Source: Rheinheimera sp. MMS21-TC3 (GTDB lineage: Bacteria > Pseudomonadota > Gammaproteobacteria > Enterobacterales > Alteromonadaceae). Taken from it: DNA of 64,000 bases. How positions within the stretch are numbered: position 1 is the first letter of the stretch; every line of letters starts with the position of its first letter. Positions 47,467 to 55,347 of this stretch are shown here, piece by piece. A program made the translations under genes and the position numbers. The notes under the pieces are model-generated. The model was not told the DNA's origin, did no database searches, and saw only the letters and a program-made list of their open reading frames with translations. Where the stretch lies: NCBI RefSeq assembly GCF_032229285.1, contig NZ_CP135084.1:3072109-3136108 (forward strand), written 5' to 3'.

Positions 47467-49521
47467 TTAACTAACATTACCTTTAGCGCCTGATATTGTT
47501 GTTACATCAACCAACCCTTCGCGAATAGCACTAGATAAGTCACCATAAAGCAAAGCTTTTGCCTGCTCAAACTCAACCTTTAAGCCATTAACCACACAAA
47601 CCTGATTTCTACCATTAGCTTTACTTAAATATAAAGCCATATCCGCAATTTGCATTACCTTTTCCCAGTCTAGCTGCTGCTCATTAACTCCAGAGAAGGG
47701 TAAATGAATAAAGCCACCGCTCACTGAGATATTAATACGGTGCTGTTCGTACTGCACTGGTGTTTCTGCTAATTTATTTAAAATTCGTTCTATAAAAACG
47801 GGAACCTGTGCCAATGAAATATCGTTTAATAACAATAATATTTCCTCGCCTCCCCAGCGCACCACTATGTCTTGCTCTCGACAGCTATCGAGTAAACGAT
47901 TACTGACTTCTATCAATACTGCATCACCGGCACTATGGCCATAATGGTCATTAATCCGTTTAAAAAAGTCGATATCTAACATTAGAATGCCGGTTAATGT
48001 TTCATCATTATCATTGCTGCGCCGATGTTTAGCCCGGCCTATCATATGTTCATGTAAGGCTCGACGATTATACAGTCCAGTTAAAGGGTCACGCTGAGAT
48101 TGAATAGCTAGCTGTAAGTTAGTCTCGTAAAGCTTTTTATTAGATTGGCGTACTTTACGATATAAGAAATATAAAGCGACTGCCGCAAATAGCATTAATA
48201 CAACGAAAAGAAAGCTTAGCTTTTGTTGCAGTTGTTTATTTTCTAATAGCTGTGCTTTTAAAGTATTTTCTTGCTCTAAAATAATAATTTTTTGCGCTTT
48301 AGATTTATTATCAAACCTATTATGTAACTCACTTAAACGCGCATCTCGGTCTGCTGAACGAACATCTTCTCGCAACTGCATTTGTTTTAGCAGCGTCTCG
48401 GCTTGCTGTTGATATAACCCTGCAGCAGCATAGGCCTTAGCAAGCCACTCTAATTTTGGTTCATAATCTGCTTTTTTAGTGTGTTCTTCAAAATAGGCCA
48501 GACTAGCAAGCATTTGCTCAATTCCTGCTGTATGCTCGCCATTCATTACCCGAATATAACCTAAGTTTAATTTTATTAACTGTTGTGAAGCTTCATCTTC
48601 TAAGGTTAGGGCGCGCGCTAAGGCAGCCTGTAACACCTGCTTAGCTTGTGAGTACTGTGCTAACTCTATATAAATTGCACCTATGTTATTTTCAAAAACT
48701 AATGCAAGTGCTTCCCAGTCTACTTTTAATGTTGCCTCTATTCCTAGTTCAAAATATTTAATTGCTTCTTTAGGCTGCTTTTCTGCGCCAGCTATAAAAC
48801 CCATTAACAAATAAAGCTCTGGTAAAATGCTGGTATATTCATATTTAGTGGCATCTGCAATTAATTGCTCTGCGATATCTCTAGCTTGAGACCAGTTTTT
48901 AAGCTCTACTTGAATATGAGCAATATTGTAATTTAAGAAAGTACGCCGGCGCAGTTTTAAAGCATTGTCTGTTGCCTCTGTTGCTTCTAAAGCTTGAATA
49001 AAGTGCTGTAACGACTCTCCATACTGACTATCGGCTCTGTATAAACGGGCTAAAACATTATTGGCATAATACTTAACTCGTAAATCTGTTGCTTGCTCTA
49101 AAAAGGTTTTAACTAAATCAGTCTTAATAATAGCTTCATTCAACTTACCTTTATAAAGTAATAATTCAAGCTCAGTAGCATAAATCTCACTTAGCGCATT
49201 TGGATTTTTTGTCTGCTCTGTAATGTTAAGAAGTTGCTCTAACAAGTTATCGCTAAGCTCAAGGTTATCAACATAAAATGCATTTGTTGTTAAGTAAGCT
49301 AAGAGTCTTGCTCTGCTTTGCAATGCCGAAGTGCCACCAGCAACTGTATATAGTTGTTCCAGCATAGCTGTAGAGGCTTCTTTATCTTTAGCTGCCAGCT
49401 CTAGATACTGATCTAATTGCTGTTCTAATTTTGGGTCAACATCCGATTCCTCGGCTGCAACTTGGAGAGCAAGAAGACTAAATAGCAGAATAAAAATAAA
49501 TCGAATACACTGCTTCAACAT
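47467..49521 (-). CDS. TPR-TM-GGDEF protein, diguanylate cyclase paralog 3
   Basis: A 684-residue member of the trio and the first gene of the cluster. It has the signal peptide (1-23), TPRs (about 35-385), membrane helix (LSFLFVVLMLFAAVALYFLY) and GGDEF domain with DIDFFKRINDHYGHSAGD, I-site REQD and GGEEI. The N-terminal SDVDPKLEQQLDQYLEL is shared closely with paralog 1 and the C-terminal half with paralog 2. It ends in ISGAKGNVS. AGGAAG stands before the ATG. It is divergent from the PEP-CTERM gene across 313 bases. Confidence 0.86.
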   Translation of the reverse strand: MLKQCIRFIFILLFSLLALQVAAEESDVDPKLEQQLDQYLELAAKDKEASTAMLEQLYTVAGGTSALQSRARLLAYLTTNAFYVDNLELSDNLLEQLLNITEQTKNPNALSEIYATELELLLYKGKLNEAIIKTDLVKTFLEQATDLRVKYYANNVLARLYRADSQYGESLQHFIQALEATEATDNALKLRRRTFLNYNIAHIQVELKNWSQARDIAEQLIADATKYEYTSILPELYLLMGFIAGAEKQPKEAIKYFELGIEATLKVDWEALALVFENNIGAIYIELAQYSQAKQVLQAALARALTLEDEASQQLIKLNLGYIRVMNGEHTAGIEQMLASLAYFEEHTKKADYEPKLEWLAKAYAAAGLYQQQAETLLKQMQLREDVRSADRDARLSELHNRFDNKSKAQKIIILEQENTLKAQLLENKQLQQKLSFLFVVLMLFAAVALYFLYRKVRQSNKKLYETNLQLAIQSQRDPLTGLYNRRALHEHMIGRAKHRRSNDNDETLTGILMLDIDFFKRINDHYGHSAGDAVLIEVSNRLLDSCREQDIVVRWGGEEILLLLNDISLAQVPVFIERILNKLAETPVQYEQHRINISVSGGFIHLPFSGVNEQQLDWEKVMQIADMALYLSKANGRNQVCVVNGLKVEFEQAKALLYGDLSSAIREGLVDVTTISGAKGNVS

Positions 49522-49834
49522 AACGACTTCCTGAAGAGTTTTATGATATTAGCTAAAATTACCCTAAAAGTTTATTAAATGCACATTATTTAAAGACTCG
49601 TAATTTAATTGCCCAACAACGGTTGCAATAATTTAATATCAATACAGCGCATAATCTGTGCTCACACCTTATTGGCTGCGGACTGTAAGCAAGGCACTGT
49701 CAAAGTGTTTTACAATAAATAACAACTGCGTATTTTGCCTATATTTAACCTATTGTTTATCAATAACAAATTTCCTTGGCATTCTTATTGCTACTTCCTG
49801 ATGACATAAGACTATTTAAATCAAAGGAACGATT
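49522..49834. other. Intergenic region between the GGDEF cluster and the PEP-CTERM gene
   Basis: This 313-base divergent region holds the sigma-54 promoter of the PEP-CTERM gene near its right end. The left part must hold the promoter of the GGDEF cluster, but no convincing box is seen. Half-palindromes such as CACTGTCAAAGTG near 49697 could be activator sites; this is only a suggestion. Confidence 0.4.
49777..49792 (+). promoter_or_regulatory. Sigma-54 (RpoN) -24/-12 promoter of the PEP-CTERM gene
   Basis: The sequence reads TGGCATTCTTATTGCT, which fits the consensus TGGCAC-R-N4-TTGCW at TGGCA and TTGCT, with exact 12-base spacing between GG and GC. The start would be about 30 bases before the ATG, which has AAAGGAAC upstream. 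RpoN control of PEP-CTERM genes through the PrsK/PrsR two-component system is established knowledge for this class of proteins. Confidence 0.82.
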
Positions 49835-50788
49835 ATGAAAATACAAAAAACTACTTTATTAAGCTGTTTAGCTGCAGGTCTGCTTAGTATAACGGGTGTA
49901 GCTCATGCTGGTTTAGTATTAGACACTGGTGCCATCACTATGGGTGTCAAAGATAATGGTGGTTTAGGTTTTGCTGGTGTTGGCATTAACTTAACTGGCG
50001 GCCCAGGCGATGCCATTATGCCTGGCTGCTTATGTGAAGGTTGGGGTGCAGCTTCAAATGGCGTGGGTAGCTATACATATGGTGACACAGGCACTTATGG
50101 TTTTGCTTCGTCGACTTTCACGAGTACAGGTCCTGCTAACGCTGTATCAACAGTAGTGTTAAGTAGCGGCTTAACTGTAGTGCATACTTATTCATCTGCA
50201 GCTGGTGGTAGCTTATTTGGTGTTAATGTTTCAATCTTTAACACTTCAGGCTCTGCTGTTACCGATGTTCGCTATGCTCGCACCTTAGATTGGGACGTTG
50301 GTCCAGGCCACTTTGCAGATGACTTCACCACTATTTATGGTGGTACCACATCAGGTCCTGGCGGTAATGTTTTACACACTTCATTCAACCCATTTGCCGT
50401 CCCAAATCCAATGTCATTTCGTGGTAGTTACGGTGGTGTTGCAGCAAATAGCAATGGTGTGAATGTACCTGGTGATTTAGGCGCATATTTTGTTCTAGGT
50501 TTTGGTGACTTATTAGCTGGCGAATCAGTTAGCTTTGACACTTATATTGGTGCTGCTTTTACTACTTCTAGCTTATTAAGTGCTTTTGGCTCAGTTGGCA
50601 TTGAAGCCTATTCCTACACTTATGATAACGATGGTGCCGCAACTTATGGTTGGGGCTTTGCTAATGTAGGTTTACCCCCAGCGATAGATCCGGATCCAAC
50701 TGATGTTCCAGCTCCGGCTTCAATTGCATTGTTTACATTAGGCTTGGCAGGCTTAGGATTAAAAATTCGTCGTAAAAAATCTGTTTAA
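49835..50788 (+). CDS. PEP-CTERM sorted exported protein
   Basis: A 317-residue secreted protein. The signal peptide (1-25) ends in GVAHA. The body is Gly/Ser/Thr-rich and probably beta-structured. The C-terminus has VPAPAS, then the hydrophobic IALFTLGLAGLGLKI and the basic RRKKS. This three-part end is the PEP-CTERM signal read by an exosortase, with VPAP in place of VPEP as seen in some gammaproteobacteria. Such proteins are usually released or attached to the surface with an exopolysaccharide. No exosortase gene is in the window. It is driven by a sigma-54 promoter and ends at a strong terminator. Confidence 0.9.
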   Translation: MKIQKTTLLSCLAAGLLSITGVAHAGLVLDTGAITMGVKDNGGLGFAGVGINLTGGPGDAIMPGCLCEGWGAASNGVGSYTYGDTGTYGFASSTFTSTGPANAVSTVVLSSGLTVVHTYSSAAGGSLFGVNVSIFNTSGSAVTDVRYARTLDWDVGPGHFADDFTTIYGGTTSGPGGNVLHTSFNPFAVPNPMSFRGSYGGVAANSNGVNVPGDLGAYFVLGFGDLLAGESVSFDTYIGAAFTTSSLLSAFGSVGIEAYSYTYDNDGAATYGWGFANVGLPPAIDPDPTDVPAPASIALFTLGLAGLGLKIRRKKSV

Positions 50789-50804
50789 ACAAATATCCAC
50801 GCAT

Positions 50805-50834
50805 AAAAAACACCAGCTTTGCTGGTGTTTTTTT
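50805..50834. terminator. Bidirectional terminator between the PEP-CTERM and TRIC genes
   Basis: CACCAGC (50811-50817) and GCTGGTG (50821-50827) form a stem around a 3-base loop, flanked by six A and seven T. It serves the convergent PEP-CTERM and TRIC/YicG genes. Confidence 0.9.
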
Positions 50835-51465
50835 AAGGCTCGCCTAAATTATTATGATGCTTACCAAATACAGGTATAGTTAGCTGCCACTTGATAGAAG
50901 CCGTGCGGAATAACAACAAACTAAACATACCAATAAGCATAGCTTGTAATTGGTCAACACCTAAAGCCAATAATCCCGTATAAAGCATACCCGCCAAAAT
51001 ACAAGTAATCGCATATAACTCACCTCTAAATACCATAGGGATTTCTCTACACAAAACATCTCGAATCATTCCACCACAGACACCGCTCATAGTGCCTAGT
51101 AAAATCGCTACCATAACCGAGGTACCGTATTCTAAAGACTTCTGTGTACCCGTCATAACAAATACCGCTAAGCCAAAAGCATCTGCTACTTGTAGCGTAT
51201 TATGCGGTACAGTTAATCGCTTGCGTAGTAGCAAGATGGTCCCTACAGCTGCGATAAAAATAGCATAAAAGTAATTATTGTCATCAATCCAAATAACCGG
51301 AGCACCCAGCAATAAATCACGCACAGTTCCGCCGCCAATTGCCGTCACACTCGCCAGTACAATAACGGCAAAGCCATCCATTTGATTGCGCCAAGCAGCT
51401 AAAGTACCTGTAACCGCAAAAACGGCAATACCAAATAAATCAAACCAGTAAAAATACTGCTCCAT
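50833..51465 (-). CDS. TRIC/YicG (UPF0126) membrane protein
   Basis: A 210-residue inner-membrane protein with two repeated three-helix units. The family motifs occur twice: FGIAVFAVTGTLAA and GGGTVRDLLLG in the first half, and FGLAVFVMTGT and GGMIRDVLCREIPM in the second. E. coli YicG of this family has been linked to glycine transport, and eukaryotic TRIC channels conduct K+. The substrate here is unproven. No glycine riboswitch is seen upstream. Confidence 0.93.
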   Translation of the reverse strand: MEQYFYWFDLFGIAVFAVTGTLAAWRNQMDGFAVIVLASVTAIGGGTVRDLLLGAPVIWIDDNNYFYAIFIAAVGTILLLRKRLTVPHNTLQVADAFGLAVFVMTGTQKSLEYGTSVMVAILLGTMSGVCGGMIRDVLCREIPMVFRGELYAITCILAGMLYTGLLALGVDQLQAMLIGMFSLLLFRTASIKWQLTIPVFGKHHNNLGEP

Positions 51466-51644
51466 AACGTACCTTTTAATCTTAAGTTAATGGTTTTAAT
51501 TTATTCTATCTTAGCTTACTCTAATTTTATGCCGCTTATTATCATATATTTAACTCAAGAATATAAAAATACTAACTGTTTATAGCTCACTGTCTATGTT
51601 AACATTTTACAGATTTATTAACATAGATAATGTAAAGGACTAGC

Positions 51645-52592
51645 ATGAAAAAATTAGTAATAGTAGCGGTTGTCGTAGCAGCTGCCGCAGGTGGTTTGTA
51701 TTTTGCCAACAACAAGGCCGAAGAAGCTATTAAGCAACAAATCTCGTTAACTAACCAAACCTATATTGAGTTAGCTGCCAAAGGCGAAATGCCTCTTATC
51801 ACTCTAAGCTACAAGGATGTTTCTGCCAATGTCCTTACATCAAGCTATAGTGTTCAAGACTTAGCAATTAGCGTTGGTGAATTAGGCAATGTAGCAACAG
51901 TGGCTAACATAACGGCTACTGGTATAAAGCCACAGCAATTATCAGACAAAGGCAGTATGAGCTTAAGCGGCTTAAAAGCAGCGCCAGCTGCACTGCAAAT
52001 GTTACCACCAAATATAGTATCTTTTGTTGAAAGCTTAGAGATACACGGTGATTATAGCTATGCTTACCAAAAAGACGGTTCTTTACAGTTTAATCAAGCC
52101 ACTCATATTAATGATGAGTTTAGTTTAAGCTATGATTTTTCTTTAGCGAATATGCAACAATTTTGGCAGTATGCTAAAGATGTTACGGCTATGCCAACTG
52201 AGCAACAACAGGCTCTAACGACTAGTGAAGACTATCCTCAACAAATGCTTGCTCAGTTAATGACCGGCGCATTAAACAAAGGTACCGTCGCTATAACAAA
52301 CAACAATTTCCTACAGCGTTTAGCAAAAATAGCGGCTGAAAGTGGTCAAGGTGCTGACTTTGAAACTTTTCAAGGTATGGCTTTAATTGGTGTATCTAGC
52401 GCAGAGCAAATTCCTGCTGCTTTTAAAGAAAACTTAATTAAATTTATTAATAACCCAGAGAAATTAACCTTAAGTTTTTCTTTTGCTGAGCCATTAATGT
52501 TCAACTCTTTTGAAAGCGGCCAACTAGCAACTAAGCTTAATTCTCCAGAAGCTTTTATTGAGTTTGCCAATTTAAGCTTATCGGCTAACTAA
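51645..52592 (+). CDS. Membrane-anchored protein of unknown function, possibly DUF945-like
   Basis: A 315-residue protein with an uncleaved N-terminal anchor (4-21) and a long periplasmic region. The region has alternating strands (SVQDLAISVGELGNVATVANITATGI, of which LAISVGELGNVATVANI is the core) resembling the repeated beta-taco of DUF945/YdgA proteins. I do not call the family with certainty. The ATG has AAGGAC upstream. It is a single gene ended by a terminator. Confidence 0.7.
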   Translation: MKKLVIVAVVVAAAAGGLYFANNKAEEAIKQQISLTNQTYIELAAKGEMPLITLSYKDVSANVLTSSYSVQDLAISVGELGNVATVANITATGIKPQQLSDKGSMSLSGLKAAPAALQMLPPNIVSFVESLEIHGDYSYAYQKDGSLQFNQATHINDEFSLSYDFSLANMQQFWQYAKDVTAMPTEQQQALTTSEDYPQQMLAQLMTGALNKGTVAITNNNFLQRLAKIAAESGQGADFETFQGMALIGVSSAEQIPAAFKENLIKFINNPEKLTLSFSFAEPLMFNSFESGQLATKLNSPEAFIEFANLSLSAN

Positions 52593-52605
52593 TTATGCAA
52601 TAACC

Positions 52606-52638
52606 AGCCATGCTTATACCTTGAGCATGGCTATTTTT
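52606..52638 (+). terminator. Rho-independent terminator after the DUF945-like gene
   Basis: AGCCATGCT (52606-52614) pairs with AGCATGGCT (52624-52632) around a 9-base loop, followed by ATTTTT. The VOC gene is convergent to it. Confidence 0.75.
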
Positions 52639-52642
52639 GGCA

Positions 52643-53056
52643 CTAAGTTTTAGCAATTACCGGCTTTAGCTCAATTACATTTTGCTCAGGATCTTCGATA
52701 TAAATAGATTCTGTCAAGCCGAGGGCGCCATAGCGTAATGCAAAATCAGAGTAGTGAACCTGATGCTGCTCTAAAAACTGAATGAGCTTATCTTGCTCAA
52801 TAGTCTCTAATTGTAAACATATATGATCAACATTACGGCCATCTTGTTGTGGCGGTTTTCCACCCAAACGCCCTAATTCACTATCAACTTGCACTATATC
52901 TATTAATGCTGAACCCGCTCGTAATTGTACTAAACCATTTTCAGTACGTTTATCTCGCTCCACAGTGCAGCCTAATATCTGGCAATAAAAATGCAGCATA
53001 ACCTCAAGCTTAGTGGTTCTAAAGACGACATGATCAATACCTAATATTTTTAACAT
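52643..53056 (-). CDS. VOC (glyoxalase/bleomycin resistance) family protein
   Basis: A 137-residue protein with two paired beta-alpha-beta-beta-beta modules. The metal ligands are probably His8 (GIDHVVFRT), His at about 79 (DHICLQ) and Glu in QNVIELKP near the end. It begins MLKILGIDHVVFRTT and looks most like virulence-associated or dioxygenase-type VOC proteins. The reaction is unknown. The gene is divergent from the thioredoxin-fold gene. Confidence 0.85.
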   Translation of the reverse strand: MLKILGIDHVVFRTTKLEVMLHFYCQILGCTVERDKRTENGLVQLRAGSALIDIVQVDSELGRLGGKPPQQDGRNVDHICLQLETIEQDKLIQFLEQHQVHYSDFALRYGALGLTESIYIEDPEQNVIELKPVIAKT

Positions 53057-53118
53057 AGCGTGAATCTAGCCTGTATTCTATTCTTTATATATCTTTAATG
53101 TTCTGTATGGAGCTAAAA

Positions 53119-53604
53119 ATGCCCCCACTTAACAGTTTTAGCCTAGCACCAGAACTGGAAACTTGTGCTTGGTTTAATACCGAACAACCACTTTACCTTA
53201 GTGCCTTGCGCGGTAAGGTTATCGTTATAGTGGCCTTTCAGATGTTATGCCCAGGTTGTGTATCACATAGCCTACCCCAAGCCTCTGCCTTACAAAAGTT
53301 CCACTCAACTAGCCAGTTACAGGTTATTGGCTTACATGCAGTATTTGAGCATCATCACGTTATGACCCAAGAAGCTTTACAAGTCTTTATTGCTGAGTAT
53401 GGCTTAAACTTTGCTATCGCGGTAGACCAACCATCGACAGTGGAAGCCCTACCTAAAACCATGTCCAAACTGCAACTGCATGGTACACCTAGTATAGTGT
53501 TAATTGATAAACAAGGTAGGATCCGTCTTAACCATTTTGGCCATCTGCATGACTTGCAATTGGGCAGTATTATTGGCCGGCTATTGGCAGAGACTTTTGA
53601 TTAA
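53119..53604 (+). CDS. Thioredoxin-fold (TlpA/redoxin-like) protein
   Basis: A 161-residue thioredoxin-fold protein with a CPGC active site in LCPGCVSHSLPQ, and the cis-Pro region GTPSIVLIDKQGRI. It resembles peroxiredoxin-like TlpA/AhpC-TSA proteins that lack a signal peptide, so it is probably cytoplasmic. I chose the ATG at 53119, with GGAG at 6 bases, over ATGs at 53098 and 53107. It overlaps the convergent NYN gene by 4 bases. Confidence 0.82.
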   Translation: MPPLNSFSLAPELETCAWFNTEQPLYLSALRGKVIVIVAFQMLCPGCVSHSLPQASALQKFHSTSQLQVIGLHAVFEHHHVMTQEALQVFIAEYGLNFAIAVDQPSTVEALPKTMSKLQLHGTPSIVLIDKQGRIRLNHFGHLHDLQLGSIIGRLLAETFD

Positions 53605-54074
53605 TTTAATAATAAACCCTGTTCGATCGGAATAAATTCACAAGCTGCATTGATAAGCGCTAAAGCCGTTAATGAAGGCACACCATACACCTGAACAGCC
53701 TTGCCCTTTTGTTGTATTTTTTGGACCAGCAAATCAAAATCCCCATCTCCTGACACCAGCACAACGACATCGGCTTGCTCAGCATAATCTAAGGCATCAA
53801 TAGTAATACCTACATCCCAGTCACCTTTAGCTGAGCCGTCAGCACGCTGAATAAAGGGTTTAAGTTTTATTTCAAAACCAATAGCACGCAGAATATTTTG
53901 AAATTGCCGCTGTTTTTCATCACCACGATCAATAGCATAGGCTGTTGCTTGAACCACAGTACCACTTTGATTAAGCAGCCGCCAAAATGCGTTATAATCA
54001 AAACGCTTACCATAAGCATCACGGGTGGTGTAATACACATTTTGCACGTCTACTAATACTGCTATTTTTGTCAT
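53601..54074 (-). CDS. NYN-domain (LabA/DUF88-like) nuclease
   Basis: A 157-residue protein with a PIN-like NYN fold. The acidic residues of the active site appear in VLVDVQNVYY (about 7-12), in DWDVGITIDALDYA and in LVSGDGDFDLLV. NYN proteins are expected to be RNases or to act in RNA quality control. It overlaps the preceding convergent gene by 4 bases. Confidence 0.88.
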   Translation of the reverse strand: MTKIAVLVDVQNVYYTTRDAYGKRFDYNAFWRLLNQSGTVVQATAYAIDRGDEKQRQFQNILRAIGFEIKLKPFIQRADGSAKGDWDVGITIDALDYAEQADVVVLVSGDGDFDLLVQKIQQKGKAVQVYGVPSLTALALINAACEFIPIEQGLLLN

Positions 54075-54130
54075 TTATGACCTATTCTCTAGCTACCCAT
54101 TTAATGCCCGCGTACTGTAATAAATTATTA

Positions 54131-54376
54131 CTAGCTAATTATTTTCAAGCTAATATAAGGCGCTAAATTAAAAATAATGATACCTATTTTGTAATAAGCT
54201 AAATATTTAAAATAAACCAAATTAAGCTGTGCTTTTTCTAGCGCAAACATTTTTGCTTGTATGGCTTTTATTCGCGGCCGAAACCAAGTTAACACTAAGG
54301 TAGTAAACAGTAAAATACTACTATTAATTACTAAGCTCCAACCGAAAAACTGAGTGACTATAATGATAGTATCCAT
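54131..54376 (-). CDS. Small two-helix membrane protein, DUF6868-like
   Basis: An 81-residue protein with two membrane helices (about 3-30 and 58-77) separated by a basic segment (WFRPRIKAI). It resembles the DUF6868 family of Alteromonadales and related bacteria. The function is unknown. It has a possible AGG ribosome site and no operon partner. Confidence 0.65.
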   Translation of the reverse strand: MDTIIIVTQFFGWSLVINSSILLFTTLVLTWFRPRIKAIQAKMFALEKAQLNLVYFKYLAYYKIGIIIFNLAPYISLKIIS

Positions 54377-54426
54377 AATTACCTCTAGTTAATTAGCTGT
54401 AGCAGTCAACAGATATTAATCACAAC

Positions 54427-54693
54427 TCACCTTAGTTGACTATCCTTACTACCTCGACGATTAATACCTGAAGATGCCGTTTGTTGTTTTTCTAACTGCT
54501 GCTGACATTGCACGCACATGCGAACACCGGGAATTGCTTCGCGTCGTGCCTTAGGGATAGCGCAGCCACACTCTTCACAGTGCGCTAGACTCTCCCCCTG
54601 GTTTAATTGGCTTCTAGCTTGCTGTACTGCGTCTTCAACGCTAGCATCTATTTGCTCTTGAGTGGCGCCATCTCGTGTCCAACCGCCAGCCAT
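54427..54693 (-). CDS. DksA/TraR-type zinc finger protein, YbiI-like
   Basis: An 88-residue protein with a C4 zinc finger (CEECGCAIPKARREAIPGVRMC with CVQC). The family end RRGSKDSQLR is intact. The closest known relative is E. coli YbiI. It may bind RNA polymerase through the secondary channel like DksA/TraR, but it lacks the coiled coil. I chose the ATG at 54693 (MAGGWTRD), which matches the family start, over one four codons upstream. Confidence 0.9.
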   Translation of the reverse strand: MAGGWTRDGATQEQIDASVEDAVQQARSQLNQGESLAHCEECGCAIPKARREAIPGVRMCVQCQQQLEKQQTASSGINRRGSKDSQLR

Positions 54694-54779
54694 GCACAAC
54701 TCCAAATAAATAATTAATTAAAAATAAGTTTAGTAAGTATAGTTGAGATTAAGTAACTGCGATTTATTATAATGAAGCA

Positions 54780-55211
54780 CTAAACAATCTTGTTTTTCAC
54801 TTTACCTATAATTTTTAATGTCACAAAAGTCATTACGCTTAAAGCTATGGCAATCTCTATCCGCTCTAAACCAACTGCTATACCAACAGCACCGGTTGAC
54901 CAAATAGCAGCGGCAGTGGAGGTGCCACTAACCTGGGATGAGCTTTTTAAAATAGCGCCGCCCCCAATAAAGCCTATTCCCGTCACAATACCAGCAATAA
55001 TCTTGCCTTGTGCATCAGGATCAGTAAATGCTGACATAGCTAAAATGGTAAAAGTACAAGCTGCCATAGACACTAACGGAAAAGTACGTAATCCTGCCGA
55101 GCGGCTACTAGACTCTCGCTCCCATGCCGTTAAAAATGGTAACAACAGTGCAATAAATAACTGGACGATATTTTTGACAACTTGTTCTATATCTATATTA
55201 AATAATTCCAT
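54780..55211 (-). CDS. MgtC/SapB family membrane protein
   Basis: A 143-residue inner-membrane protein with four or five helices and the MgtC signature WERESSSRSAGLRTFPLVSM with GIGFIGGGAILK. It is the short form that has only the membrane domain. Such proteins are linked to Mg2+ limitation and to control of ATP synthase in pathogens. The role here is not clear. No Mg2+-sensing leader is visible in the 136 bases upstream. Confidence 0.9.
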   Translation of the reverse strand: MELFNIDIEQVVKNIVQLFIALLLPFLTAWERESSSRSAGLRTFPLVSMAACTFTILAMSAFTDPDAQGKIIAGIVTGIGFIGGGAILKSSSQVSGTSTAAAIWSTGAVGIAVGLERIEIAIALSVMTFVTLKIIGKVKNKIV

Positions 55212-55347
55212 CGCTAAGCTTCCCTATCAACTAGCAGGGTGAATAATGGCCAAATAAAGCTAATTAAGCTTGTTCTACCTCATGTATAGACATCTTGTCG
55301 CACTATACTTTATAGTCAAACTCTGTTTACTCATGGGTATATAAATA

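Noticed and set aside
51466..51644. Possible glycine riboswitch before the YicG/TRIC gene
   Set aside because: No paired glycine aptamer features (such as GGAGAG motifs) are present; the region is only A/T-rich.
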